Shown here piece by piece: positions 55,110 to 64,000 of a DNA stretch of 64,000 bases (positions are counted from its first letter, which is position 1; each line of letters opens with the position of its first letter). A model generated the notes under the pieces. The model ran no database searches. It was given only the letters and a program-made list of their open reading frames with translations, and had not been told where the DNA came from. Origin of the DNA: Prorocentrum cordatum. Taxonomy: Eukaryota; Sar; Dinophyceae; Prorocentrales; Prorocentraceae. The position numbers and the translations under genes were made by a program. The DNA lies in NCBI GenBank assembly GCA_963575745.1, contig CAUYUJ010016307.1:6512-70511 (forward strand). Direction: 5' to 3'.

Positions 55110-55290
55110 TGGAGGTGCAAGCTCTGCGGTGTAAGCTATGTGGTGGAAGCTATGTCGTGTCAGCTATGTGGCACGAGCCATGAAAGCGAAAGCTGTGCGG
55201 TGTAGTCTACGTCGTGGTGTTATCAGGAGGTGCGTGCCAGCTACGGAGTCTAAGCTCTGTGATGTAAGCTACGTCCTGTAATCCATGCGA
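55110..55290. repeat. 15-bp TGTGGTGTAAGCTA-type minisatellite
   Basis: About ten diverged units, for example GCGGTGTAAGCTATG and TGGTGGAAGCTATG. The same unit is at 61650 and, inverted, at 8888. Confidence 0.75.
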
Positions 55291-56036
55291 TACAATCACT
55301 ATACGTGGTGGAAACACTGTTTGCCAGCATCACTCCTCGCGCAAGCACCCCCACCATCCCACCCGCAAGTTGATTCGCAAACCCCGTGCGGCGACGATTG
55401 CAATGACTACTTGGCCATGGCTGGCGCAACTCTGCGGCCGCGCTGGCGGGCGCGTGCAGAGCGGCCAGCTGCTTTGGCACAACCAATGTGGCCGCGATGG
55501 CGTTTACTGCTGGTAACGTCCCAGCGAGTGTCAAAAGGCAGCGCTGGCGCGCAGGCACTTTAATACTGGTTTGTGGCTCAGGTGGGCGCGGTATCAGGAT
55601 GATGCCGGCGACGGCGGCAAGGCCAATGACGGCCCCGATGTTGGTAACGCCAATGGCGATGATGAGATCCATGCGTCAATGATGAGCGTGCTTGAGCGAT
55701 GATGGCGGCAAGTGCGACGAATGACGACGACAGTGACGAGATGCGGCGGCACTGATGGGGGCGGTGATGATGAGGAAGTGCGCGCGCAGAAAACGATGAA
55801 CAATGGCACACTTGCTGTTGGTAAACAATTGGTTTTCACGTGTTTGGAGAGTTCAATTTTGGACTGCGCCGAAAACCAATATTCGGTGGAAGGATGTGAC
55901 ACGCTCGCGTAGCGGCACGCGCGCGCTGTCCGCACGGTACTATGTGATACGGATCCGCGCGCTGGGCGCGTGGTGGATCGATGCGGACGCACAGCGTGGT
56001 GGAATGAGATTGGGGGTTCTGGGCGAGATTGCTGAA
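55291..56036. other. Unassigned stretch
   Basis: Short GATGATG and GACGACG runs lie at 55600-55770. No gene is supported. Confidence 0.4.
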
Positions 56037-56590
56037 ATCCCACCAGCCCTCTGGGCGCTGTTGGTGGAGAGCGTTTCCTCTTCCACCTCCCTTTTTCCTT
56101 TTCCCTTCCAAGAGAGCCCTAAGAGGGGCCCAAGGGAGCTCCAAGACGGCCCCAAGAGCGCCCAAGAGCGCTCCTACAGCGCCCAAAGAACGTTCAAAAA
56201 GGCTACTTGGGGGGTTCCCGAGGGGCGAGGCAAATTAAGAGAGCCCCCTTCTTCGAACCTTTTCGCTTCCGGTGGCCATCCGAGGCCTCAAGATGGCTCC
56301 AAGATGGCCCAAGAGGGCTCCAAGACAAGACCCCCAAGAGCGCTTCAAGAGGGCCCCAAGAGGCGCCCAGGGGGCCCAAGAGGCCTCCAAGAGGCTCCCA
56401 AGAGACCCCCAAGAGGCCTCAGGAAGCTCTGCAAGGCACCCAAGACGCTCTAGGAGGCGCCCGGGACCGCCAAGAGGCCCCGAAGACGCTCCAAGAGGCC
56501 TCCATTGGGGGACCCTTCCTCTGTGTGCTGCCCACTTCCCTGATCGAGGCAAATCCTCTGGGCATCGTTTCTGGATGGGCTGGTGGGGAT
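56037..56590 (+). mobile_element. Family J TIR element, copy J2
   Basis: It starts ATCCCACCAGCCC and ends GGGCTGGTGGGGAT, as in J1 (16312). The same ordered landmarks occur: GTTTCCTCTTCCACC, AAATTAAGAGAGCCCCC, CCCAAGAGG units and CGTTTCTGGATGGG. It is 554 bp, against 543 bp for J1. Confidence 0.8.
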
Positions 56591-56999
56591 TCTTTTGGTC
56601 AACAGGCTCGCGAGGCGTGTCGAAAGCCATCCAAACACAAGTCGGGCCGCGACCAGGCAGCAGGAAGAAAAAAACAAGTGAAGCGAGCGACCGGGCAGCC
56701 ACTCAGGAGAAGAGGCAGAACCGATACCCCCAAACCCTGTGGCGTGGAAATCCCGGTGGCGACCAGCAAGTACACGCAGCCAAAATGGCGCGGCGGCGCG
56801 ACCATGAACACGCAGAGGTCGAATGCTCGGTGTGAGTCAGGCAAACGCCGTCGAAGACGAACTGAACCCACAGGCACACCCAGACGACGTCCGTGAAATA
56901 GGCGACACAAATGCCGAAACAACATGCCGGCGCCGGAGTGAGAAGGGGCAACCTCAACACCGAAAAGACTGCAAACGGCGGCAAAACCTGCAACACTTG
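56591..56999. other. Unassigned unique stretch
   Basis: The first 30 bp right of J2 (TTGGTCAACAGGCTCGC) recur at 58277-58293. A short GCCAAAATGGC palindrome lies at 56773. No gene is supported. Confidence 0.4.
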
Positions 57000-57540
57000 T
57001 CGAAAGCGAAATCGATGCCGGAGAACGTCAGCCAACGAGCGTACAGAGCCACACTTGCCGAACCCGACGTCCAGGTACCGTAAGGTAGGCAGTGTAGCGA
57101 GAGACCCACTGGAACCTCCCAGGCTGGGGGCAGAAACCAGCCAGGAGCAGGCCAGGGGGCACCCGACCTCGACTGCGACGCAGCACCATTCCCTGTGTGA
57201 GTCCTTGCATGAATTCCAGACGAGGGGGCACTTGACCTCAGAGAATGCAACGCAGCACCATTCCCTGTGTGAACCCTTGCATGAATTCCAGAACGAGACT
57301 GCAACGGCAGTAAAACCTGTAAAATTTGTCGATAGCGCAGTCCATGCAGGAGAACGTCGGCCAACGAGCGTACAGAGCCACACCTGCCGAACCCGAGGTC
57401 CAGGTACCGTAAGTTAGGCAGTGTAGCGAGAGACCCATTGGAACCTTCGGTGTCAGTAGGAGCAGGCCAGGGGGCACCTGACCACAGCGAATGTGGCGCA
57501 GCACCACTCCCTGTGTGAACCCTTGCAAAATTTTCACACC
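57000..57540. repeat. About 329-bp tandem repeat, two copies
   Basis: Copies start at 57000 and 57329. Shared blocks are CCAACGAGCGTACAGAGCCA, CAGGTACCGTAAG and GGCAGTGTAGCGAGAGACCC. The first copy also has an internal duplication of about 63 bp around CAGCACCATTCCCTGTGTGA. Confidence 0.88.
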
Positions 57541-57639
57541 ACCTGAACGCCATCAGGAAGCAGTATTGGGCAGCAGACCCCAGCCGCCAGGAAAGAACCC
57601 TGTGAAACAGGAGGGAGAGCACCCGGGTGCAGGAAGAAA

Positions 57640-58400
57640 GGAGGGGAAGTGCACGCCAGGCACGGTAGGCACCCCGGCGTGGCAGCTAACCGCTGCAGCA
57701 CTAGGATGCAGAAGGGGAGGGGAGGAAGTGCACGCCTGGCACAATAAGAAGGCAGGAGGAGAGGAGGGGAAGTGCACGCCAGGCACGGTAGGCACCCCCG
57801 TGTGGCAGCTAACCGCTGCAGCATAAGGATCCAGGAAGGGAGGGAAGGAAGTGCACGCCAGGCACAGGCAGGAGGAGAGGAGGGGAAGTGCACGCCAGGC
57901 ACGGTAGGCACCCCAGTGTGGCATCTAACCGCTGCAGCATTAGGATGCAGGAGGGGAGGTAGGCAAGTGCACGCCAGGCACACGGTGTGAGAGGGGGAGG
58001 AAGAGCTCACCATAACACTGTGTACACTGACGCGCACGCCAGGCGCTCTGATTCTCTGGTAGGGTGCTGACGGCACGCAGACGCCGTCGACACGGGGGTG
58101 GAAGCAAACGGCCGCGCCTCCGACGTCAAGGGCCCGACCTCGCCCGAGGGCACTCCCACCCTACAGCGAACGGCCAATGTCGGCGCCCACGAGACCCCGA
58201 CCATCTCGCAGGGGTGCCTGGCGCCCCCTGTTCGCGCCGACGCGGTGGCCCGGGTGCTGGGCTGGCGGGGATACTTGTTGGTCAACAGGTTCGCTAACGG
58301 TAGGCACCCAGGTGTGGCAGCTAACCGCTGCAGCATTAGGATGCAGGAGGGGAGAGAAGGAAAAGCACGCCAGGCACACGGCGTGAGAGGAGGGGGAAGA
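57640..58400. repeat. Interspersed GTGCACGCCAGGCACGGTAG minisatellite
   Basis: Units of about 70-130 bp contain GTGCACGCCAGGCACGGTAG, then GTGTGGCAGCTAACCGCTGC, then AGGAGGGGAGG. Full or partial copies lie near 57650, 57725, 57770, 57855, 57885, 57965 and 58294. Confidence 0.88.
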
Positions 58401-58695
58401 AACGTGTACTCGAGGAGTTGATGTTGACAGGGACAACCACGGTGGGCTGCCAGCCCACATACCCGGTGTGATGTCAAAACCGCATCTCAGCGAAACTGGG
58501 TGGTGCCCCACACTCGGTGTTACGGACGATACCGTTTCCCGGTCCGTGGGCTCTCGGTTGCTCGGCTCCTCTTCCCAGCCGTGCACAGAGAACTCCTCCC
58601 CTACTGCGAGCGGCCAGTGTCGGCGCCCACGAGATCCCGACCATCTCGCGGGGGTGCCTGGCGCACCCTGTTCGCGCCGACGTCATGTCCCAGAT
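58146..58695. repeat. Direct duplication of a 110-bp block
   Basis: 58146-58262 and 58592-58695 share CGGCCARTGTCGGCGCCCAC, GACCATCTCGCRGGGGTGCC and CCCTGTTCGCGCCGACG. They are separated by about 330 bp. Confidence 0.9.
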
Positions 58696-59360
58696 GTTGC
58701 CCACGCGCCTGCGCCCAGTTGATACCCAGGCCCAGCGAGTCGCTCATGGCCCGAACATCGCAGCGGTGGCTGTGAAATAAGGTCACGAAGGCGACGCAGG
58801 TTCGCTGGTCGTGCCGACGCGGGTCGAAAGCGCTCGCGGTGCCAGGGGCAGCGTGTTGCACGGCAAGGGCGCGCCAGACGGCTGTGAACGACGCACCCAG
58901 GGTGACCTGAACGTGCCTGATCGTCTCGTTCGGTGAGACTCCGTGGGGTTCCCACTGGGATTCGTGGACCCGGGCTCTACAGAGCGGCCTTCTAGTGTTG
59001 GAGTCCGTGGTCCTGGCTGCTGGCGATCGGCGAACAGCCTGGGCGTCCACCCACTTCCCGTCCTACACGTCAAGGATGCCCCTCGGCGTTGGGCTGCCGG
59101 CCCGTCTCGGCGGTCGAGCTCACGCCCCCACCCGAGAGGGGGGGTCTGGCGCGCTTTGCAGGGATGCAGGGGTTGCCCCGTGGCTGCTTGTAGAGGCGCG
59201 CGCCCGCATCGAGTCGCTGGCAGGGAAGGGAGGACGAATAGGGCGAAAGGGCTCCTCGACACCAGCTGTAGGATGGCTTCGCTGTCCCGCTCGTTAGGGG
59301 AAGGCTGGCGCGTGGGCGCGGTGGAACTTCCCAGTGCCGTCTGGAGGGTGGCTTCACTGT
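58601..59360 (-). other. Weakly gene-like minus-strand stretch
   Basis: The minus frame 59050-58601 (149 codons) includes NETIRHVQVTLGASFTAVWR and RTCVAFVTLFHSHRCDVRAM, with more balanced composition than typical chance frames here. The end of the frame overlaps the 58592 duplication. I do not recognise a family. It may be an exon or a relic. Confidence 0.3.
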
Positions 59361-60585
59361 CGGGCAGGCCGTCGGGTTGGCCGTCGGGCTGGCCGAGGAG
59401 CTGGCCGTGGGATTGGGCGTCGGGCAAGGCCTCAGGTAGAGCGTTGGGTAGGGCGTCAGGTTGGGCGTCGGGAACGGTGCCGGGTGCGGCGTCAGACTGA
59501 TCGTGGGGCTGGTCGTGGAGCTGGCCATGAGACTGGCCGTGGGGCTGGCTGTGCCGTCGGGCAGGCCGTTGTGCTGGCGGTCGGGTTGGCCGTCGGACTG
59601 GTCGCGGAGCTGGCAGTCGGGTTGGCCGCGGGGCAGGCCGAGGGGCTGGTCGTGGGGCTGGCAGTCGGGGAGACCAAAGGGCTGTCGGTCGGGCTGGCTG
59701 CAGGGCTGGCCGTGAAGCTGGTCGTGGGGTTGAAAGTCGGGCTGGCCGCGGGACTGGCCGTAGGCCTGGTCGTGTGGGAGGCCGTGGGGGTGGTCGTGGG
59801 GCTGGAAGCCGGGCTGGCCGTGGGACCGGCCGTGCGGCTGGCAGTCGGGCTGGCCGTGAGGCTGGTCGTCAGGCTGGCAGTCCGGTTGCCCGTAGGGCTG
59901 GCCGTGGGGCTGGCAGTCGGGCTTGCCCTGGGTCTGGCCGCAGGGCTGGCCGCGGGGCTGGCAGTCGGGCTGGCCCCGGGGCTGGCCGTCGGGCTGGCCG
60001 TCCGGCTGGCCGCGGGGCTGGCCGGGCTGGCCGTGGGACTGGCCGTGGGGCTGGCAGTGGGGCTGGCCGTCGGGCTGGCTGTGGGGCTGGCCACGGGGCT
60101 GGCCGTGGGGCTGCCCGCGGGACTGGCAGTCGGGCTGGCCACGGGGCGGGCCAACGGGCTGGCCGTCAAGCGGGCCGTGGGGCTGGCAGCAGGCCAGGCA
60201 GTGGGGCTGGCGGTCGAACTGGCCACGGGGCTGGTCGCCAGGCTGGCCGAGGGGCTGGCCGTTGGGCTGGCCGTCGGACTGGCCGTGGGGCTCGCAGTCG
60301 GGCTGGCCGTTGATCTGGCAGTCGGGCTGGCCGCTGGGCTGGCCGTGGGGCTGCCAGTCGTGTTGGCCGTGGGGCCGGCCGCGAGGCTGGCAGCCGGGCT
60401 GGCAGGCCGCGGGGCTGGCAGTCGAGCTGGCCGCGGGGCTAGCAACCGGGCCAGCCGTCGGGCTGGCCGCGGGGCTGGCAGTCGGCCTGGCCGTGGGGCT
60501 CCGTGGGGCTGGCAGCCGGGATGGCCGTGGGGCTGGCTGTGGGGCTGGCCGACGGGCTGGCCGTCAGGCTGGCCGCGGTGGCCCG
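59361..60585. repeat. 12-bp GGGCTGGCCGTG/GGGCTGGCAGTC minisatellite
   Basis: About 100 units of 12 bp in two alternating variants. The period is a multiple of three and the units lack stops, so frames are open on both strands: Val-Gly-Leu-Ala or Gly-Trp-Pro on the plus strand, Ser-Pro-Thr-Ala on the minus strand. The 606-codon plus and 487-codon minus frames are therefore explained by the repeat, although an expressed Ser/Pro/Thr repeat protein cannot be excluded. Confidence 0.95.
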
Positions 60586-61100
60586 CCGCGGCGGCCGCGG
60601 CGGCAGCCGCCACGCCAGCTGCGGCGGCGGCGGCAGGCGACAACGCCGCTGCGCGCGCCACCGCGGCGGCGGTCGCGGCGGGGCAGCCGCGGCCGGCCGC
60701 AGCGACGGCCTCGGCGGCGGCGGAGGCCGCGGCCGCCGCGGCGGCGCCAGCGGCAGCGGCAGCGGCGCCAGCAGCGCCGCGGCGGCGGCGCTGGCCAGCA
60801 GGCCGCCAGCGGCGCCAGCGGCCGGGGGCCGGGCCAGCCCCAGCGCAGGAGGCACTGGAGGCCCCAGGCGGCGCCAGCCGCAGCGCCAGCGGCGGCCGCG
60901 GCAGCCGCCGCGCTGGCGGGCAGACCAGGAGGCGCCGCGGCGGCGCTGGCGACACCGGCGGCCCGCGCGGCGCCAGCGGCGCCCGCGGCGCCCGCGGCGG
61001 CCGCAGCGCGGGGAGCGCCGGCGGCGCCGGCGCGGGCGGCGACCGCGACGCGAGCCGCCCAGGCGGCCGCCCGCTGCCGCCGGCGACGCGCCGCGGCGGG
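60586..61100. repeat. GGC/GCC-rich tract
   Basis: Imperfect GGC, GCC and GCG triplets run directly on from the 12-bp array. They give poly-Ala, poly-Arg or poly-Gly in the different frames. Confidence 0.92.
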
Positions 61101-61198
61101 CTCCATCGGCGTCGGGCGAGCCCGCACCTGGCAGGGGGCGTGCTCGAGCCCTGACCCCAGAGGGAGGAACACCCCCGGGAAACGACTTGAGTCAGAGG

Positions 61199-61220
61199 CT
61201 TGAGCCAGAGGGGGCTACGG
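61199..61220 (-). other. Possible degenerate dinoflagellate spliced-leader relic
   Basis: On the minus strand the first 8 bases are CCGTAGCC and the last 9 are TGGCTCAAG. These are the two ends of the known dinoflagellate spliced leader. The middle (CCCTC) differs from the canonical ATTT. CTTGAGTCAGAGG directly to the left duplicates part of the motif, so a chance origin by local duplication is possible. Such relics mark retroposed mRNAs in dinoflagellates. Confidence 0.3.
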
Positions 61221-61649
61221 AGCTGGTGGGGGTTCGCGAAGCGTCAACATTCATTCGATTGTCTCACGACTTCAGCAAAACAGGCGGGCTGAACACCTAC
61301 AAGACTTGAAATGGCAAACCTAAGGGTGTGTGACGTCCAGATGCTGACATCCTAGCAAAACTGATGTGTTTGGTATGATATCTACATGTGCGCGCGCGTG
61401 TAGACTTTGTATGGTTTGTAGCCATGGCTGATGGAAAAGAGATCGTTTACGATAAACGCATGTGCGCGTAAAGTATCATTTGACAGGGACGAGGGCGGGG
61501 ACATACCCGGCTTGGCTCGGATGGTTTGAGATCCGATGGAAAATAAACGATGAGACAGTATCATGTGTAATGTACGGTGTCCCGGAGGGGGAGGACGTGG
61601 TAGTCTTTCATTTTGAAAGGCGACGACATGTCGAGTAGCATATGCGGCG
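61221..61649. other. Unassigned stretch, starting with a family J right-end fragment
   Basis: GCTGGTGGGGGTTCGCGAAG (from 61221) resembles the J1 right end and its flank at 16843-16862. The rest has normal composition without a supported gene. Confidence 0.45.
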
Positions 61650-61830
61650 TGAGCTGTGGACTTGAAAACTGTGTGGTGAAATCTATGTTGCGTAAACTAG
61701 GTGCGAACTGGAGATGCAATACTTGAGGTGTAAGCTATGAGCGATGTAAGCTATGCTGCGAAATATATGCGGTGAATACCACGTGGTGTAAACTATGTGG
61801 TGTAAGCTGTGTGGTGAAACAATGTCATGT
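61650..61830. repeat. 15-bp TGTGGTGTAAGCTA-type minisatellite
   Basis: About twelve diverged units such as GTGGTGTAAACTATG and TGTGGTGTAAGCTG. The same family is at 55110 and 8888. Confidence 0.78.
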
Positions 61831-61844
61831 GAGCTCAGAGCACC

Positions 61845-62118
61845 AGGCAGCAACGAGGCGGCACCAACCAGGCACCAACCGACACCCCGACACACCCACC
61901 CAACGCACAAGGCGGCATCGAGACGGCATCGAGGCAGCACCAATTAGGAACCAGCAGAAATCCCGACGCATCCACCCAGCTCATGCTGCGACAACGAGGC
62001 GGCCCCAACTGGACACCAGCCAAACCCCCGACACACCCACCAGGCTTACGAGGTGGTAGCGAGGTGGCAACGAGGCGGCGGCAATCTGGCACCAGCCGAA
62101 GCCCTGACACACCCATTC
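61845..62118. repeat. About 75-bp minisatellite, four copies
   Basis: The marker CCCGACACACCCACC or a variant recurs near 61893, 61970, 62028 and 62104. It is preceded each time by CACCARCCRAMRCC and an AACGAGGCGGC-type stretch. Confidence 0.78.
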
Positions 62119-62189
62119 AGCTTCTTGGGTAATTGAAAACAAAACTCCCGAGTGCAAACGCTGCTTGGGGAATACGCGTGGCGTGCATA

Positions 62190-62365
62190 TTGTTATTACT
62201 AGTCTGATTATAATTACTAGCATTATCATTATCATTATTATTAGTATTATTAGTATTATTAGTATTAGTATTATTATTATTAATATTATTATTACTATTA
62301 TTAGTATGATTATTATTATTAGTATTATTATTATCATCATCATTATTGTTATTATTAATACTATT

Positions 62366-62433
<68 letters not shown>

Positions 62434-62505
62434 TATTGTTATTAGTACTACTATTGTTATTATTATTATTGTTATTATTATTAGTATTAGTGTTAGTGCG
62501 CTGCG
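62190..62505. repeat. (ATT)n array
   Basis: ATT/AGT/ATC triplets, pure at 62365-62420. It is AT-rich, in contrast to the rest of the window. Confidence 0.97.
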
Positions 62506-64000
62506 CCTGTACGTAGGCGATCACAGTCCCCAAAATTGGAGAAATTTACCATGTGAAACCACCGAGCACTGGGCAGCTTCTTGCAACCAGGGGGGTTACA
62601 GACGAAGGAGGAATGGAGGAGTAGGGGGAGGAAGGACAGCAGAATACGAGCCGACGATCTGACGAGGACAGAAGGACAGGAGGAGGACGGGCGAAAGAGG
62701 CGCGACTATCAAGCACTGGGGCACCGGATCTGAGTTGGAGAGATTAGTGTATTGCAAGTAATGCGTTGCACGCGAAAATGCCGCAATACATTTGCGCCTG
62801 GGAATGTACTGCATGCCCCAAATGTATTGCAACCCCACAAATCTATTGCCCCAAATTTTCATGCACCACCCCCTTGTCGCTGGACCCCCTTTTCTGGGTC
62901 AACCCGAGGGATGCAACGCACGGCCAGAGAGAGAAAATCAGGAAAACGCAGCGCCTGGTCGAAGCCGTCGCTGCATGGACCGTCCGCGGGACAACGGCAA
63001 CGGCGAAGACGACGAGAGTTTTGGACGATTCGGCACCCTGGGCGAAGGAAGACTTGGACGAAGGGTCCTTACCAGTGCAGAGCTCGTTGCCCTCAAGCGT
63101 CCGGACCCCGTCCTTCCAGCCCGACGCGGCACAAAGAAGTGTCGGGGACGTCTGCACATGCCGCCTGTCGGCAGGGCCCAGTCCCTCTGGCATGAGGCGG
63201 CCATGGTGTGGGGGCAGACAGATGCCCCCGTGGCGTGTGGCGGCCATGGTGTGGAGCCCAGTGCCTCTGGCGTGTGGCGGCCATGGTGTGAGGCCTGTGG
63301 CGGTGGACGGCGGAAGCTTCTCTGCTCGCAGATTCCACATGTTTTGATGTTCGCCCTGCCAGCTCGCGCGTGTGCCCTTCGCACCACGAGCCGAGCGACC
63401 AGAGATCGCGAGCCAGATCCCCAACACCAATCCAGAGGGGTGAAGGCCGATGCTGCGTTGTGCAACGCTGTGCCGCCTGGGGTGGTGGACTGCTAACGTG
63501 TCGCGCTCCGCCAGGAGCGGGGGAGGAGCAAAGGCAGTATCAGTGGCACGCCGCCTTGGGGAACCCATCAGCGTGCCGCTGTTGAAGAAGCACCGGACCT
63601 TCTGACAAAAAAAATGACGGCGCATCACGCTGTCGGGCTCCCAACGGCGGCGTGCCCTGAGGAGCAAGACCTCGTGGATCGCCACGGGCCTCACGAAGAT
63701 GGGGAAACGAGGCACTCGACCTCGGCCTTGGGCCTGCAGTGGGGCTCTCATCGACGCGTCCCGTGCCCGCCCCGTCCGCGCGCACCGCTGCTGCCGCGCA
63801 GCTCGCGGTGCTCAGAGGACGCGCCTTCGGAAGGGCAGCGGCCTGCTGAACCTTTGCCGCTCGCTCGGCAGCTGGCTCACGCTTTCGATCGCGAGCACGG
63901 GCGCGCAAGCAGGCCCGCGCCGACCAGGCCGACGCACAGTCGCGCCTCGCCGGCCCAGCTGCGCCTGCGCGTGTGGCCACGGGCCCCTTGAGGTGCAGTG
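62506..64000. other. Unassigned unique stretch to the window end
   Basis: A GCGTGTGGCGGCCATGGTGT unit occurs three times at 63180-63300. Long overlapping frames on both strands (234 codons plus at 62792-63496; 302 codons minus at 63751-62843; 146 codons minus at 63980-63540) have no recognisable domain. A real exon here is possible but not supported. Confidence 0.4.

Noticed and set aside
56773-56786. Second spliced-leader match at GCCAAAATGGC
   Set aside because: Only the central 11 bases fit, and the informative outer ends do not match. It is a short palindrome that could occur by chance.
59334-61154. 606-codon plus-strand frame as a membrane protein
   Set aside because: The Val-Gly-Leu-Ala run looks hydrophobic but arises from a 12-bp repeat that is open on both strands. 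No flanking unique coding supports it.
62792-63980. Overlapping long frames near the window end as genes
   Set aside because: Frames are open on both strands over the same DNA, with no recognisable motif. GC-rich sequence alone explains them.

Overview
The window looks like repeat-saturated intergenic DNA from a very large, GC-rich protist nuclear genome, most likely a dinoflagellate. The reasons are: long purine/pyrimidine-asymmetric microsatellites; minisatellites everywhere; many short terminal-inverted-repeat (TIR) elements, one of which behaves like an introner (an intron-making element); one decayed non-LTR retrotransposon; a weak spliced-leader-like relic; and no intact conventional gene. 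The assignment is an inference. No rRNA, tRNA, snRNA or CRISPR locus is supported. Nearly all long open frames are by-products of repeats whose unit length is a multiple of three.

Layout. 0-2.2 kb: a decayed gene-like stretch on the minus strand. 3.2-7.2 kb: trinucleotide tracts, two minisatellites and an 800-bp tetranucleotide array. 7.2-20 kb: GC-rich unique sequence with TIR elements of families A, B, C, D and J and long (GGA)n/(CTC)n tracts. 20-27.2 kb: an inverted GGA/CTC pair and a mosaic of AAC tracts, GCCACGAAGG minisatellite and five copies of a 100-bp segment. 27.3-30.7 kb: hairpins, TIR elements and a 202-bp tandem duplication. 30.8-37.0 kb: a 6-kb satellite built of alternating palindromes, with GC-rich inserts and an internal long inverted repeat. 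38.0-43.7 kb: a decayed LINE on the minus strand with endonuclease, reverse transcriptase and a Cys/His-rich tail, broken by three different TIR elements. 44-58.5 kb: more GGA, AC and GAT tracts, more elements (one family-A copy nested in a family-B copy) and minisatellites. 59.4-61.1 kb: a 12-bp minisatellite and a GGC tract. 61.1-64 kb: small minisatellites, an ATT tract and unassigned sequence.

How the parts relate. The TIR families are short (about 140-250 bp; family J about 550 bp), have no coding capacity, and recur several times in 64 kb. The clearest case sits inside the LINE: a 246-bp TIR element flanked by a perfect 10-bp target duplication. Removing it with one duplicate copy gives a GT-AG intron on the LINE sense strand and joins the two flanking reading frames in phase. 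The LINE itself is dead: frameshifts, an in-frame stop and loss of endonuclease and RT catalytic residues. Several of those losses fit A-to-G changes on the sense strand.

All repeat boundaries and similarities were read by eye. No alignment, copy-number count or database search was possible.
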